NCBI GenBank assembly: GCA_022813625.1
Contig: JAKLMB010000032.1
Coordinates: forward strand, 186,001-250,000
Direction of reading: 5' to 3'
Length of the DNA stretch: 64,000 bases
DNA from: Aaosphaeria pasadenensis
Taxonomy: Eukaryota; Ascomycota; Dothideomycetes; Pleosporales
A model generated the notes under the pieces. It had not been told where the DNA came from. It worked only from the letters and a program-made list of their open reading frames with translations, and made no database searches. Made by a program: the position numbers and the translations under genes. Positions 30,715-43,153 of the stretch are shown in pieces (within the stretch, counting starts at the first letter, position 1; each line of letters opens with the position of its first letter).

Positions 30715-32863
30715 ATGACAACGCCCTTGGCTGACCCGTCGGCGCCCACTACATCTACCCTCGCCAACCCCCCCATGGTCGCACACGATGACCAAGCCGT
30801 ACACGATCCTTCTTTTCCTCCTTCGGCGGCCGACGAAGAGCATACCATGGCCGGTGCAAACCAAACAAATTCACTGAATCGTAACTCTGCTGGCAGTCGC
30901 ATCCCAGGCATGACTGGTCCCGCTGGTGAGCCGGGCCTTCCGCCTTCAAGGCCATCTTCGATCGCAACTGCGCAGTCAGGGGGAAATAACCGCAGGTGGT
31001 CGCAAGCACCACCCTCACGCCGAGGACTGAATATAGGGAGTGGTGTGGGGAGCGGCGTGGGAACATCAAGTGTAGCGGGCAGTATGGGAGGACAGAGCAG
31101 ACCGACGACATCTGCGAGCAGAACCCACGTTCCTTTAGCAGCGCATGGATTCTTTCGACCCATGAGCTCGCAGCGACTGCAGCAACAACGAAACCAGAGA
31201 CCAACATCCCTTCTAGGTCAAGGATCGCTCTACTCAGAAGGCGCGACCGACTTCGGAAGCAACTCATACCGCCAGAGCATAGGCTCCAACCCCACAACCA
31301 AGCATGTACAAACACTTGGACTTCACCACGACCCCGACCACCGACCTCAATCACGCGGGACAGATATCACAGATAGGGAATATCTACCAGACCGGACTAC
31401 TGCCAACACAACCCCGACTGGCGCGGAGACAGTGCGCAGTCGAGGAGAGAGCATCACACCTCTACAACGGCCTGTAAAACCTCAGCACCTGGACCTGTCG
31501 AAGACGCTCAAGAACGACGCTGGGAAACTCCCCACACCGGGGAAGTCTCCGCGATCCTTCAAGTCCAGTTTCATACTGCCCAGCCGAGACGGTAGGACTT
31601 CGCAGATGCGACCGCAGCAAGGACACGAAAAACTTGCCTCCGCTGAGTCGTCGCCCCGCATGGCAAGGACAGAGCCCGTCAAAGAGGTTGTCAAGCAGGA
31701 GCTGGGCAGGAATCACCAATATTTCTCTGGCAATACTGTATTCTGCTGGGGTGGCCGTCTGCAAAATACCCGTGACCGACCCGTGAATATCGCGACGGCG
31801 ATCCTGATCATTGTTCCTGCTGCACTTTTCTTTGCATTCTCGTAAGTTGATGGCTGCTTTCTCATTGACAGGCATTGAGTACTAATGAGATGAACCCAAG
31901 TGCGCCATGGTTATGGCTTAATGTCTCACAATCGATACCCATTCTCTTTGCCTACTTGTTCCTAATATGTATCTCTTCATTTATCCACGCATCTGCCACG
32001 GATCCGGGTGTAAGTCGATACGTCCTTTGAATGATTTGTCTTTCAAGACTTGCTAATAAGTCCAGATTCTTCCCCGCAACTTACATCCGTTTCCTCCAAC
32101 TAATCCTAATGACGACCCACTAAATCTTGGCCCGCCGACCACGGAGTGGACCATGGTCGTCTCCGCTCATGCACCAACGGCAGCAATGGAGGTTCCGACA
32201 AAGTACTGCAAAAGTTGCAATATTTGGCGGCCACCTCGCGCTCATCATTGTCGCGTGTGCGATAGTTGCATTGAAACGCAAGATCACCATTGCGTTTGGC
32301 TCAACAACTGTGTTGGACGCCGAAACTATCGCTACTTCTTTGTTTTTGTTATCTCAAGCACCCTATTGGGCCTCTTTCTGATGGGCGTAAGTCTAGCTCA
32401 CCTACTCGTGTGGCGCGAGCGAAACCGTGCTTCATTCGGAGCAGCCATCAATGAGTGGCGTGTCCCATTTGCAATGTTCATCTATGGCGTTGTTGTCTCC
32501 CCTTATCCTTTCAGCCTTGGCGTCTACCACTTCTTTCTGATGGGTAGGGGCGAGACTACTAGAGAGTATCTCAATTCCCACAAATTCTTGAAGAAGGATC
32601 GACATCGACCCTTCACCCAAGGTTCTCTTTGGAAGAATTGGCTTTCCGTACTACAGCGCCCGCGACCGCCAACCTACCTACACTTCAAGCGGCGCTATGA
32701 GGAAGGAGACCAAAGATTTGGTCCACGAAGGGGCAAGCGAGCGGCTCCTTTGACAGCCGAGCAGCAAGGTGGAGGAATGGAGATGCAGGACGTCAAGGCC
32801 GCGTCAAGTTTTCAAGGACCATCCCATAGGCCATCTCGAGAGCCGGTCTCGACTACTGCATAA
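30715..32863 (+). CDS. ERF2: DHHC palmitoyltransferase Erf2
   Basis: Protein S-acyltransferase; yeast Erf2 with Erf4 palmitoylates Ras at the ER (family knowledge). Three exons (30715-31841, 31901-32009, 32066-32863) give 677 residues. The second intron acceptor is AAG-less TCCAG; the first ends in CCCAAG. The first 340 residues are disordered and Ser/Pro/Gly-rich. FSGNTVFCWGGRLQNTRDRP precedes TM1 (ILIIVPAALFFAFS), as in Erf2; TM2 follows (IPILFAYLFLICISSF). The Cys-rich domain (residues about 459-495) holds CKSC, HHCRVCDSC and the catalytic DHHC at 485-488, followed by VWLNNCVGRRNYRYF. TM3, TM4 and a basic Ser-rich tail close the protein. The N-terminal extension is long, as usual in filamentous fungi. 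Confidence 0.93.
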
Positions 32864-33743
32864 GTAGATATACATATATAATCAGGGGGGTTTGTCGTAT
32901 ATACCTAATTGACGAGCTGATGTACGATGTTGTCGTAAGCACTCTCTCACGTGTTTTCATGTATTTCTATTGAGTGGAGAGGTGGCGGGTGGGCGAATAT
33001 AGCGCAGTGAGACAGAAACGTAGGAGACAGTACAGTGTAAATGAGACTATTCACAGCGCATGCATCGTTCTGTTTGTATTCGAATTGGGCTTGGTGATTG
33101 TTCAATGGGAACGATGAGTGACTCTGAGCGGCCTGCGTTTGCTGCTTACACGCGCACGCCATCGTATCTTGTGTTCACGATCTGGCATCAAGCCAGGGTG
33201 TGGTCTGATATATACCATGTAAGGGAAACCCTCTGTGGTCTACGAAAGAGCGTGCAGCCTACACGATAGGGATTCCCCTCAGCATTATAACGAACCAAAC
33301 CGAATTGTTTATATAAAATAGATGCTACAGTGGCCCATACTCTAACCTGCCTTTCTTAAATATACACCTGCCCTTGCAATCTGTGCCAAAGTTAGGGCGG
33401 CGTTGGGGTCATCAGGTTTGGAGGCGGCTAATTGGTGCTCCTGGGAGGTCCTGACAGGTCTTGGCTAGCGGGCATGTTTACTTTCAGGACCTGGACTCCC
33501 TTCCCTGGATTTATATCGACATCAACCAGTCGTGGGCTACCACTCTCCAATTCACGGTATAACTCTTCGTGTACTCACGTCTGAGTGTTCGCTACCGTGT
33601 TTGGGGCCGTTGGTCACCGGTCGCGTCCACACTTTCGCAGTGTAGCCCGGGAATCCGCGAGACTCTCACACCTCACATCGCGTTCACTTCGCTCCTCCCT
33701 TTCTCCTCAACCACCTTCCCACAACACTCCATCTCTGACTATC
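32864..33743. other. 3' flank of ERF2 and promoter of the SET gene
   Basis: Contains a TATATAAAAT element near 33309 and a CT-rich leader before 33744. No gene recognised. Confidence 0.5.
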
Positions 33744-36492
33744 ATGGCGGACCGTGACGCATCTCCCGCGTCCGAATCGTCTCAATCGTCTTGCATCGCC
33801 GTCGCAGTGGACGAAAATCCCGCTCCTCGCTCGTCCATCAGCGCGTCACCCCCTACCTCAACCCCTCCCACAAGCCTCGGAGACGAGCACAGCGTTACTT
33901 CTTACGTGGCAAAGATGGAGACGCACGTCGATGTCCAAGAAGAAGCTTCGGTACCTCAAGAAATTATCGAATCGCCAGACACGCCGCAACCGACTCCGGA
34001 GGCGCCGCAGAGCGAGGGCAGACGTTCCGCGCGCCGCTCTCGCGCGTCCGTCTCAACTTACAACGTCCAAATCCTCGCTGGAACCGCGATCCACACGCCC
34101 ACGAAATACCTAGAGAAGCATCACAAGAATGTTTTACATGGTCCGGCCCCCGCTCCCGCGAATAACGAGGTCACTCCTAGGAAAAGAGGCATTAAATCAG
34201 AGCCCAAGGAGTTCGATGACCCTGCGGAGGAACAACTTGCAACGGAAGCTGCGCAGGCTGCACAGCGACGTAAATCGTCGCGTGTCGACCTTCGCCGTGA
34301 GGCAATCCGCAATTTGGCCGCGGTCGGAGAAGCTGTGGCGCACAAGGGACCAGGGCTTCTGTCTGGCGTTAAGAACAAGGTTCAACACGCTTTGAAGAGC
34401 AACACAGGCCGCGTGAAGGACACCAAAAAATCAACGCCAAAGTCATCGCGCAAGCGTCCTCGTGCCTCCAAAGCCGCCGAGACAGAAGAGGAGACAGAAG
34501 AGGAGGAGGAAGAGGAAGAAGAGGAGTATGTTGTGCCCGTGACAAAGAAATGGCTGCAGCAAGGTCTGTATGTCGGGCAACACCGCGATTTCGACGCGAG
34601 ATTGTCTGAAGCTCAGAATCGAATTCGGAGGCGAGCAAGTAAGAAGACAGAGAACAAGCACCTGCCCCTTCCTATGTTTGCTGGCGAACGTATGATGAGC
34701 GGAGACTTTCAACGTGACTTCAAACTTCCATTCGATGTTTACAATCCACTACCCCGCAAGGTGAAAGTGGATGGTTGGGGAAAGTTATCAAAGAGTAAGC
34801 TTTTGGTCTGCATTCGTGTAATGAGCATATCCTAATAAGTTCAGATCGATTCATTGGCGAGGCTTCCTCGTTGTGGAAGCAGGAGAAGCAAGACAACTCC
34901 ACCTGCTACTGCGAGCCCGAAGACGGCTGCCTCGAGACCTGTCACAACCGCATCATGGCTTATGAATGTGATAGCACTAATTGTAGACTCACTCCGGAGC
35001 AATGTGGCAATCGTCCCTTCGCGCAACTTAAAAAACGCGCAAAGGGCAATGGCTACGACTACGGTGTTGAGGTACAGGAAACGGAAGATCGCGGCTACGG
35101 TGTTCGGGCCATGAGGACCTTCGAGCCACACCAGATCATTGTTGAGTATGCTGGAGAAATCATCACCCAGGCTGAGTGCGAGCGACGCATGAAGCAGATT
35201 TACAAGAAAGACAAAGTGCGTGATAATTGATTGTAGAGATTGTCACTTTTACTAACCTCGTCCAGTGTTACTATCTTATGAGCTTCGATAATAAGATGAT
35301 TATCGATGCCACCCGTGGCACCATCGCACGATTCGTTAACCATTCTTGTGAGCCGAACTGCGAGATGATCAAGTGGACTGTGGGTTGTGAACCCCGCATG
35401 GCTCTCTTTGCTGGCAGTCGCGGTATCATGACAGGAGAAGAGTTAACCTATGACTATAATTTTGAGTGAGTTCTCAGCCGCACTGCTGGAGTACATGTGA
35501 CTAATACGCGCAGTCCCTTTTCCTCGAAGAACATTCAGGAGTGTCGCTGCGGAACAAGGTCATGTCGTGGTGTTTTGGGACCAAAACCAAAGCACCAGCC
35601 CAGCCAGGAGAAATCAATGGTGTCCTCCTTGGTTGCTGGCACAAAGCGCAAACTACAGGAAGTATTTGGGTCAGGTCGTGGCTCTCGTAGCGCTCCGAAT
35701 TCTCCGAAGAAGCGCAAGATCAGCGCAATTGGGTCTGCTGCTCTGGCCAAGGCCAGGAACGCACTCGCAGAGACTGCTGCCGTCCGCTCTCAAGCTGAGA
35801 GGGACAATGCAGAGGTCGCGGCTCAGAGAGCCTCTCGTGAGAATCGAGCCCTGCGAAGATCGTCATCGATGACCTTGTCATCACGACGTTCGCTAATTCG
35901 CAAGGCTACCCGCCATTCTTTGCCTTCGCTCACGGCATCTCGCCAAACCACAGTGAGCATCAAACGTCGAACCCCCAAGCCCATGTCAAAACCAGGAGCC
36001 TTGAAGCCCATCAAGAGCCTTCAGTCAATGCTGAAGCGCAATACGCCCACACTACAAGCAAAGAAACTCCTCCCGGCTGCTTCTAAGACCCCGGGCAGTC
36101 CTGCCAAAGACGTGGACTCTGATTCAGATGGCTCACCCAATATCACACCTGCATCTCTACGGAGCGCCTCGAGAAAGAACTTTACGCAGTCGAAGCTCCC
36201 CTTCAAGCCTTTGAAGTTGGATGGTCTGTCAACACCGGAAGGATCGGATTCCATGGCATTTCCAGAATCTGACGATGAGGATGCCGCCAACGAGTTCGGC
36301 TCAGTGGCCAATGGTGGAATCAAGGGGCCCAAGTCGCCCAAGTCGCCCAACTCTCGCAATGCAACTTCGGTCATGAAGAACACTCTATCACGCAGCATTC
36401 GAGGTACTAAGCGCGCTGTGGGTACTGCGAGGGCCATTGGAGAGGGTCCGAGTAAGAGCACTATCCGCATGATTACTGGTGTCGAGGCATGA
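33744..36492 (+). CDS. ASH1: ASH1-type SET-domain histone H3K36 methyltransferase
   Basis: Four exons (33744-34794, 34845-35215, 35266-35465, 35514-36492) give 866 residues. Residues 1-350 are basic and disordered with an acidic Glu run near 255 and a nuclear-type KKSTPKSSRKRPR. An AWS domain follows (CYCEPEDGCLETCHNR, ECDSTNC, EQCGN). The SET domain starts with GVEVQETEDRGYGVRA and keeps the substrate/cofactor motifs FVNHSCEPNCE and ELTYDYNFD. The post-SET zinc motif is CRCGTRSCRG. AWS-SET-postSET without WW or SRI domains fits the ASH1 branch rather than Set2; in Neurospora ASH1 marks low-transcribed chromatin with H3K36 methylation (established). The C-terminal 300 residues are basic and Ser-rich with no bromodomain, BAH or PHD seen. 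Confidence 0.9.
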
Positions 36493-37813
36493 GCCGGTGG
36501 CTTCATTCCCTTTTACGGAGAGATTTGTGCAGAAGGAGATGTATTCTGAGACAGTATGGTATATGGTATTTGTTTTACGAGGGTTTGACGTACACACTGC
36601 GGTCTATTCAACATTCGGTTCCAGGCGTCACATGTATGCAATTGTGCTTGACTTTGTATACTGGGAGCATACGCTTTACATGCATATGTGGTACGGAGCA
36701 TAGCGGTGTTCTATTCCATCGTTCCAGTCGATTTCCTTGTTCTCTATGGGGGGCAGCTGGGGAGGTTGGAGATGAAGATGACGGTGGTGACCTTCCTTTC
36801 CTTTCCCTTTCCTCTTCTATGGATGGTACCTGTTTATCTTATTCCTATTTTCGATTGCTTTTCCAGGCATGTTTGGGGATCGTTCGCAATGGTAGCTTTG
36901 CAGTATTAGTTTCCAGAAGTTTAGCTGGGTATGTCCGCGCTCTATAATACAAAATATGTTTACAAATTTTCGGTGCATCAGTAGCAATAGACTTGAAACT
37001 CCTGTTCCTCGTGACGGGCAACGCAGACGATGCACTGACCTGTGGGTGTAGCCCAATGGTACCATACTGCCAGTGAATGCTAGAGATCTCGAGCGTTCGT
37101 GTTGTGATAGACTCTAACCAGAACCGACCTCCTCTTGCTTCGGAAATTGAGGGCAAGTCCTTCCGCGTTGGGATTAATCGTTCTTAGCACTCAACAATAA
37201 CAAAGAATGTCTTTCGTTCTGGACCCAATTCCCCCGCCCTCTACGAAATCTCAGCATGTCACAAAGAAGAACTTCTTCCAAGACAAATCGCGACGCATAC
37301 ACGCTCATTGTCTGTCGATATTGAACGCCGATAGACGTGATGGCTGTATTACTTCTCATTCGCCCAATATACACCAAGTTAAGGCCATTGAACTTTCCCG
37401 GTGACCTCAGCATTCTTACCTAAGGTATACTAGGTAGGATACATTACTCCCAGGAATCTACTTACCCTACAGATATCTACTGTTCAAGATTATGAGCAAC
37501 GAAACCTGAAATTTAAGAGCATTATAAAGACTACTACAGAGCATGACGTGCATTGGTCTATCCAATTACAGCAAAACAAGGTTACCCCAACGGCGACACA
37601 GTCTACCGTTGAAACCGCAGATCCGCGGGTGCCACGTGCGGTGCGTAGTCGCGATTGGTTATGTCACTCCTTCCTAACCGAATGTTTGGTCGCGACTAAA
37701 GTATCAGTCAGCTTTTGTCCAGCAGCAACAAGAGCGGAGAAAGAGGTGGCCCTCCCCCAGGTTGCGACGGGACCAGATCGCATAATGTTTACATCCTCAT
37801 TCTCATCACGACG
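36493..37813. other. Intergenic, nothing coding recognised
   Basis: 3' flank of the SET gene and promoter of the hydrolase gene. Overlapping short frames on both strands near 36490-37160 look like chance. A small TAGGTA-rich patch lies near 37420. Confidence 0.5.
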
Positions 37814-39421
37814 ATGAGCAGCTTTTTCCAGTCGCTGGCATACTTCTTCCGCCTCCCATTCTCCCTCCAATGGCGGACCGCCCTCGTACAGCTCCCACGC
37901 TACGTCCCCCTCTCGATCCTCCATATCACGTCTCCTAAAGGCCCACATCCATTCATCATCGCCTTGCCAGGTCGCAAGGACAATGCCATACCCATATATG
38001 TTTTCGTTCCGCCCCGGCCGGTCGATTCAGGCGCAGGGACAAAGGATGACGGTGCCGATACGAGGAGCGATGCTTCCGAGTGGAAGGTCCCGGTAGTGTT
38101 GGACTTTCATGGAGGTGGCTTCATCATGGGATCGCCCTTGGAGCAAGCACCATATGCAGCTATGATGTCAAGAGAGTTGGGCGCTGTGGTTATCAGCGTG
38201 TCGTATCGTATTGGGCCGTTCAGTCAGTTCCCCGCTGCGATCCACGACGCTGAGGACGTCCTTTCGGCTATCTTGGATGACCAAGGTGGCTCGAGGGCTG
38301 GGAGAGTGCTGAAAGAGGAAATTCAAAGGTACTACTCCTTTATGCGCGAAGCGGCACTACGAAAGAAGAGTGGACGCCATGATGACGAGCACCTGGATAC
38401 TTTGACAACGATCACACTGGATCCATCAAGATTGGTTATTTCTGGATTTTCCGCAGGAGGAAACATTGCATTGAACATGGCAATGTCAGTGCCGCCGTGT
38501 GTTGGCCAATTCTCGATAGGCTCACCACGACGTCTCTCACTGGCATCACCGCGGCGATCCATAGACAGGACATGTGCGAATCCAACACCATTAAGCAACC
38601 TACCGACCGCGCCGCAAGATACCTTCTCTCCATGCCTCCCACCTATACGCGAACCTACCAAGCTGGACGATCCGGAGCAGCCATGGCCTTCTCTTTTGCC
38701 GCCTGTTGAAGCCCAACCACGGTTGCTTCCATTGCTACTCTTCTATCCGTCCCTCGATGCGCGTCTCTTACCTCACGAGCGTCCCCTGAAGACACTTCCA
38801 AACGCCCTCAACCCGGAGGACAGAGGGGCGCAGAAGCCCAGAATGCCCGGTCTATTCAGCATCATGGGCCCTTCATATCTACCCAGAAGGCTGCGTGCTC
38901 ACCCACGAGCGAGCCCAGGACTCGTAGATCCAGAAAACATTGCCAGGAATGCAGCAATCTTCTTGGTGCTCCCTGAAAAGGACACTCTCGCGGTCCAGAG
39001 CGATATCTGGGTAGATTGGATGAACGGGAGGGGTTGGAAGGGACCTGTGCGGTTTGGAGATGGCAGGGAAGGAGACTGGGATGGGCATTTCAAAGCGGAA
39101 CCAAGTCCGAATGGGAGTGCAAGTGGAAGCACGACAGTGACCGAGGGCGATGAGCAGAGCAAGCTTTCAAATCAGGATCCAGAGAAAGAGAACGGTGGGC
39201 TTGAGATCTGGCACGCGCCCAATTGCAGACACGGCTGGACACAGTTCCCCGTTCAGATCCTCGGAAAGCACGAGAAGAGGGAGAGGGAGTTGGTCTTTGA
39301 TAGAACGCTCGACTTCGTGAAGGCGAACTGGAAGAAAAGCATACCAGTCAAGGAGAGGGGTAACAGAATTCAGATTTTGCGCAAGCTCAGTATACCCACT
39401 CCATTCGGTCTCGATTCTTAG
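37814..39421 (+). CDS. Alpha/beta hydrolase, HGGG (hormone-sensitive-lipase-like) type
   Basis: 535 residues from ATG 37814 (MSSFFQSLAYFFRLPF); the in-frame sequence upstream has no ATG. The oxyanion motif HGGGF is at residues 99-103 and the nucleophile motif GFSAGGN has Ser213. Likely Asp and His partners lie in LPEKDTLAVQSD and in APNCRHGWTQFP near the C-terminus. A 100-residue Pro-rich insertion after the nucleophile strand (TCANPTPLSNLPTAP and on) and a second Ser/Gly-rich insertion (SPNGSASGSTTVTEGDE) make it longer than usual esterases of the family. The first 45 residues are hydrophobic and basic and may associate with membranes. Substrate unknown; esterase or lipase activity is the family expectation. 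Confidence 0.87.
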   Translation: MSSFFQSLAYFFRLPFSLQWRTALVQLPRYVPLSILHITSPKGPHPFIIALPGRKDNAIPIYVFVPPRPVDSGAGTKDDGADTRSDASEWKVPVVLDFHGGGFIMGSPLEQAPYAAMMSRELGAVVISVSYRIGPFSQFPAAIHDAEDVLSAILDDQGGSRAGRVLKEEIQRYYSFMREAALRKKSGRHDDEHLDTLTTITLDPSRLVISGFSAGGNIALNMAMSVPPCVGQFSIGSPRRLSLASPRRSIDRTCANPTPLSNLPTAPQDTFSPCLPPIREPTKLDDPEQPWPSLLPPVEAQPRLLPLLLFYPSLDARLLPHERPLKTLPNALNPEDRGAQKPRMPGLFSIMGPSYLPRRLRAHPRASPGLVDPENIARNAAIFLVLPEKDTLAVQSDIWVDWMNGRGWKGPVRFGDGREGDWDGHFKAEPSPNGSASGSTTVTEGDEQSKLSNQDPEKENGGLEIWHAPNCRHGWTQFPVQILGKHEKRERELVFDRTLDFVKANWKKSIPVKERGNRIQILRKLSIPTPFGLDS

Positions 39422-40575
39422 AAGGCAGAATGGAGGGATTGCATCACAACTGGCTTTGGGGTGATAATCATGGGGACGGCGCTGCCTCCTGCAGAAGCTC
39501 TGGTCACAAGTATACAGATTCAGGGGGGTTTCTTTTCACAGTTCGGATTATTACCATACACCTTTCTAATGCAACTTTTCAATACAATCAACTGTCAGAT
39601 ACACAGCGCGCATCATCCACATTCCAGGCCTGGTTCCCCTTATGATCATTCAATTGTCACCAGTCCATACACGATCGCCGCAGCCAACCAAAACGGGACC
39701 GCCCAGCCTCCCATATTGGCCTCATTCGGAACTCACAAATGAGCAAACAATAGTCGGACTGCCGATTCGATCCCATCCCACGTCTAACCCTCATCTACTA
39801 CGTATCTTGTACACCCTGTGCAACTCTTCGAGCGGGCCGGCACTGAACTTGCGCTGCACAGCACTCTCCCTGTCTTGGTATTGCTCTTGGTATTGTCTTG
39901 GAAGATATGCAGCCAAGCTGGAGATCTCCCTTCCGCCCCACCAGTGCCACCTCACGCTTGACTCACCAAAGGCTGTCGTGGCCGGGTCGGTCCTCCTCCG
40001 TGGAGGTGAGGTAAGGTGTTTGTTTGCTTGATCTGCAGAGTACGTACGCGGCCGCGCTGTCGTTGCGTTCCGTTGCGTTGATGTTGTGCTGCAGGAGCAC
40101 AGAATGGGCGGTGAGGTGAGGTGATCGAAGCAAACAAATTTACGAACGGAGCCCGACGCAGTCAGTCCGACACAGGCAGACGATACGGAGGGGGAGGGGC
40201 GGCATTGCAGATATTCATCCGCAGCTCCATGTGATAGCATCTCATACGGAGTCTCATTTACGGAGGAGTGATGATTGATGGGGGCACTCTGGGCACTGTG
40301 TGGAGTACGGAATCGATGCCTCTCATCTCATAGCGGATGTTCGTTCACCGAGTGTGCTCACCTCACCACCGCCCACAGAACTCAGGACTGCTTCAACCTA
40401 CGGAGTTCCCCGTCAGCACTCACGCCCATTGGCGTTGCTGCATGACAGGACCACAACGTACGCCTACGTTTGAACGTAATGCACGTAGGCGCTGGGAGGC
40501 TTGCGCAGCGGGACGCCTTGCCTCTCAAACATTGACGAGTGATTCGTCCACACAACAGCCCACGGCGCCATTCAA
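39422..40575. other. Intergenic before the repeat array
   Basis: No gene recognised. Includes a TGCGTTCCGTTGCGTTG patch near 40062 and GGTGAGGTGAGGTGA-type short repeats near 40108-40125. Confidence 0.45.
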
Positions 40576-42110
40576 GTGTCCAAACTTCCCAATTGAGTAG
40601 GCTTTCGAATTTCCGTCGAAAATCTCTGCATAAATGACGAAAATTTGTCGCTCTTGCAATTTTTGAATCTTACATCACGGGACGAGCAAAGAGTGCAAAC
40701 TTCCCAATTGAGTAGGTCTTTGGATTTCCGTCGAAAACAGCCAATTTTGGAGGACCAAAATTTGTCGCTCTTTTTGGAGAGGTGCATGGTGACATATGCA
40801 GAGTTGCGCATGTTGATTCTTGCACAACAGAACCGTTCGCGCAAGGTCTTGTGACATTCACGTGTCTAAACTTCCTCATTAAGTATGTCTTTCGGATTTC
40901 CGTCGAAAACAGCCAATTTTGGAGGACCAAAATCTGCTGCTCTTTTGGGAGAGGTGCATGGTGACTTGTACAGAGTCGCGCATCTTGATTCTACAACAGG
41001 ACCGTCAGCGCAAGGTCCAGTGACATTCACGTGTTCAAACTTCCTCATTGAGTAGGTCTTTGGCATTTCCGTCGAAAATAGTCAATCTTGAAGGACCATT
41101 TTTGCAGGGAAGTGGTCGAAAGGTGCATCAAGACGACAAGACCAAAGGGAGGACATACGTCCAATGACGAGCGATATCACCCACACAGCGTTCAACGATC
41201 AAGTGTCCAAATTTCCTAGTTGAGTATGTCTTCGAAATTCCGTCGAAATCCCTTGCATATGAAGGACCAAATTTGCAGGGAAGTAGTGGAAAGGTGCGTT
41301 GAGACGACAGCCAGCCAACAGGACGGCGATATCGTTCGTGCAAGCCATTCCAGTGTCCAAACTTCCTAATGGAGTAGGTCTTCGGAATTCCGTCGAAAAT
41401 AGCCAATTTTGGAGGACCAAATTTGTCGTTCTTTTGGGGAAGTATTGACGAGCGATAGCGGCCCCCACGACGCTGTGAAAGTGTCCAAGTTTCCTGATCG
41501 AGCAGGTTTTCAAATTTCCGTCGAAAATAGTCCATTTTGAAGGACCAAAATTCATATTCTTTCAGGGAAGTATAGTCGAAAGGCGCATGAGACACATGTA
41601 GCATCGCGCATCTGGATTCTTGCACAACAGGACGACGTGCATCCAACCTCGCCAGCGATAGCGTCCCCCACGACGCCGTGCAACTGTCCAAGTTTCCTGA
41701 TCGAGTAGTTTTTCGAATTTCCGTCGAAAACCTCTGCATGAAGGACCAAAATTCTCCGTTCCTTTCCAGGCAAAGGCGCCGAGGTTCATGTCGCACAACA
41801 GGACGACGTACGGCCAGCTCTCCAGCGTTTTCGTCCGCGCAACGTCCTACTTATTCAACTTTCCTAATTAAGTAAGACTTCAAATTTCCATCGAAAACTG
41901 GCCGCATGAAGGACCAAAATGCCAAGAATTATGTCGGGTTCTCGTATCTCAAATCGTCTACACAGCGTCCCACAACACTCACTGCTCAAGTGATCAAAGT
42001 GTTCAACTTTCCTGATTGAGTACATTTTCGAGTTTCCATCGAAAACTGCGTGCATGAAGGACCAAATGCCAAGGCTCTTTTAAGACTCTTTTGGGGCAGA
42101 TGCGTCGAGA
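40576..42110 (+). repeat. Array of ten degenerate copies of a dispersed repeat
   Basis: Ten copies start near 40577, 40695, 40859, 41031, 41203, 41352, 41481, 41687, 41852 and 41999, with a period of about 120-205 bases. Each has a conserved core of about 65 bases: TCCAAACTTCCTAATTGAGT, AGGTCTTCGAATTTCCGTCG, AAAA and then TGAAGGACCAAAATTTG, followed by a variable spacer that often contains CTTTTGGGGAAG, TTGCACAACAGGACG and CGAGCGATAGCG-like blocks. The copies diverge by substitutions and by indels not divisible by three. No terminal repeat, transposase or array flank signature was seen. The origin is unknown. Confidence 0.9.
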
Positions 42111-42185
42111 CCCATGTTGTGTTGCGTCGTTCAAGAATTGCGGTGAGGCAGAACGACAACTCAATGTTGATCTGCAAGGGATGCC

Positions 42186-42300
42186 GAAAAGCAAGAGGCA
42201 GACAAGGCAAACGAGCAAGTACGTGAAGAGCAGGCAAGTAGGCAAAGAAGGCAAAAAGGCAAACGGGCAAACACACGAGCAGGCAACGAGGCATCCAGGC
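42186..42300 (+). repeat. Degenerate GGCAA-rich tract
   Basis: Purine-rich stretch with many AGGCAA and GGGCAA units at irregular spacing; a worn short tandem repeat. Confidence 0.65.
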
Positions 42301-42763
42301 GAAACGGTACCTCCCTTACATGCCGTCTGCCCGTTTGATGGTCCGTTTGCTGTGTCTCTGCCTGAAGGTGTTACCTCTCTTTGCCCAACGTGCGCGGTGC
42401 AACCTCTCCAATGACTGCAATGAAACGCAAGGGAATGACATGTGTAGCCATTAACATCGACGTCAAGGTCCAGAACTCTCCTTCGACATACGCTTCCGTG
42501 TGTAGAACATCGATTCCCGTCGTTACCATCCAATCAACCTCCTCATGCCCCCTCAATCGTCCCTCAAGCAACACAATCAAGGTGTCGTTTCGCTCGGCTC
42601 GGCGCGCACACCCGCAAGCAAATCAGAAGAGTCCGACCTGCAGACTTCCCAGTCGTTTTCCCCTTCCCCATGTGCCTCTTCCCGCATGATTCACCTGCAA
42701 CATCTCGCAGCTCTTCGCCTCGCTCTCGTCGACACAATTCGTTCTCACGGCACCATGAAGCCG

Positions 42764-42846
42764 GCCAAGTTTCCTGATCGAGTAGGTTTTTGAATTTCCG
42801 TCGAAAACCTCTGCATTTGAAGGACCAAATTTCTTGGTATTCTAAG
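42764..42846 (+). repeat. Detached copy of the repeat core
   Basis: Same core as the array (CCAAGTTTCCTGATCGAGTA, AATTTCCGTCGAAAACC, TGAAGGACCAAATTT), about 650 bases beyond the last array copy and in the same orientation. Confidence 0.85.
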
Positions 42847-43153
42847 GAGTAGAGAACGCTGATTTGCTCGAGGGGATGGTTGTGGGTGCGAGGTGCGAGG
42901 TGCGAAGTGCTGGGGTGAGCGGGCACTTGGCTTGGTTACCTACAGGCTACGGGCTACAGATTGGATGTTGAGGGTGGACGGAGACTTCCGTACGACCTCT
43001 ATCATAGGCGTGTGGTTTGTTGAGGGGAAGAGGAAGTGCACGTCTTGACGGAATACCAGCAAAGAACATCGTCCGTCAGAGGTAAGCACTCTAGATTATC
43101 ACGATGGTAGGGGGTATAGTTGACTACGCCTGTCGTTTCTCTCATTTTTGGTA

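Larger units (their letters stand above)
42111..43153. other. Intergenic after the repeat array
   Basis: Contains a degenerate GGCAA-rich tract and one detached copy of the repeat core. Short frames on both strands look random. No gene recognised. Confidence 0.45.

Noticed and set aside
41128..41796. 222-codon minus-strand frame across the repeat array with recurring FDGN-type peptides
   Set aside because: The peptide recurs in all three frames because of the DNA repeat; copies differ by indels not divisible by three, so it is not a conserved protein.
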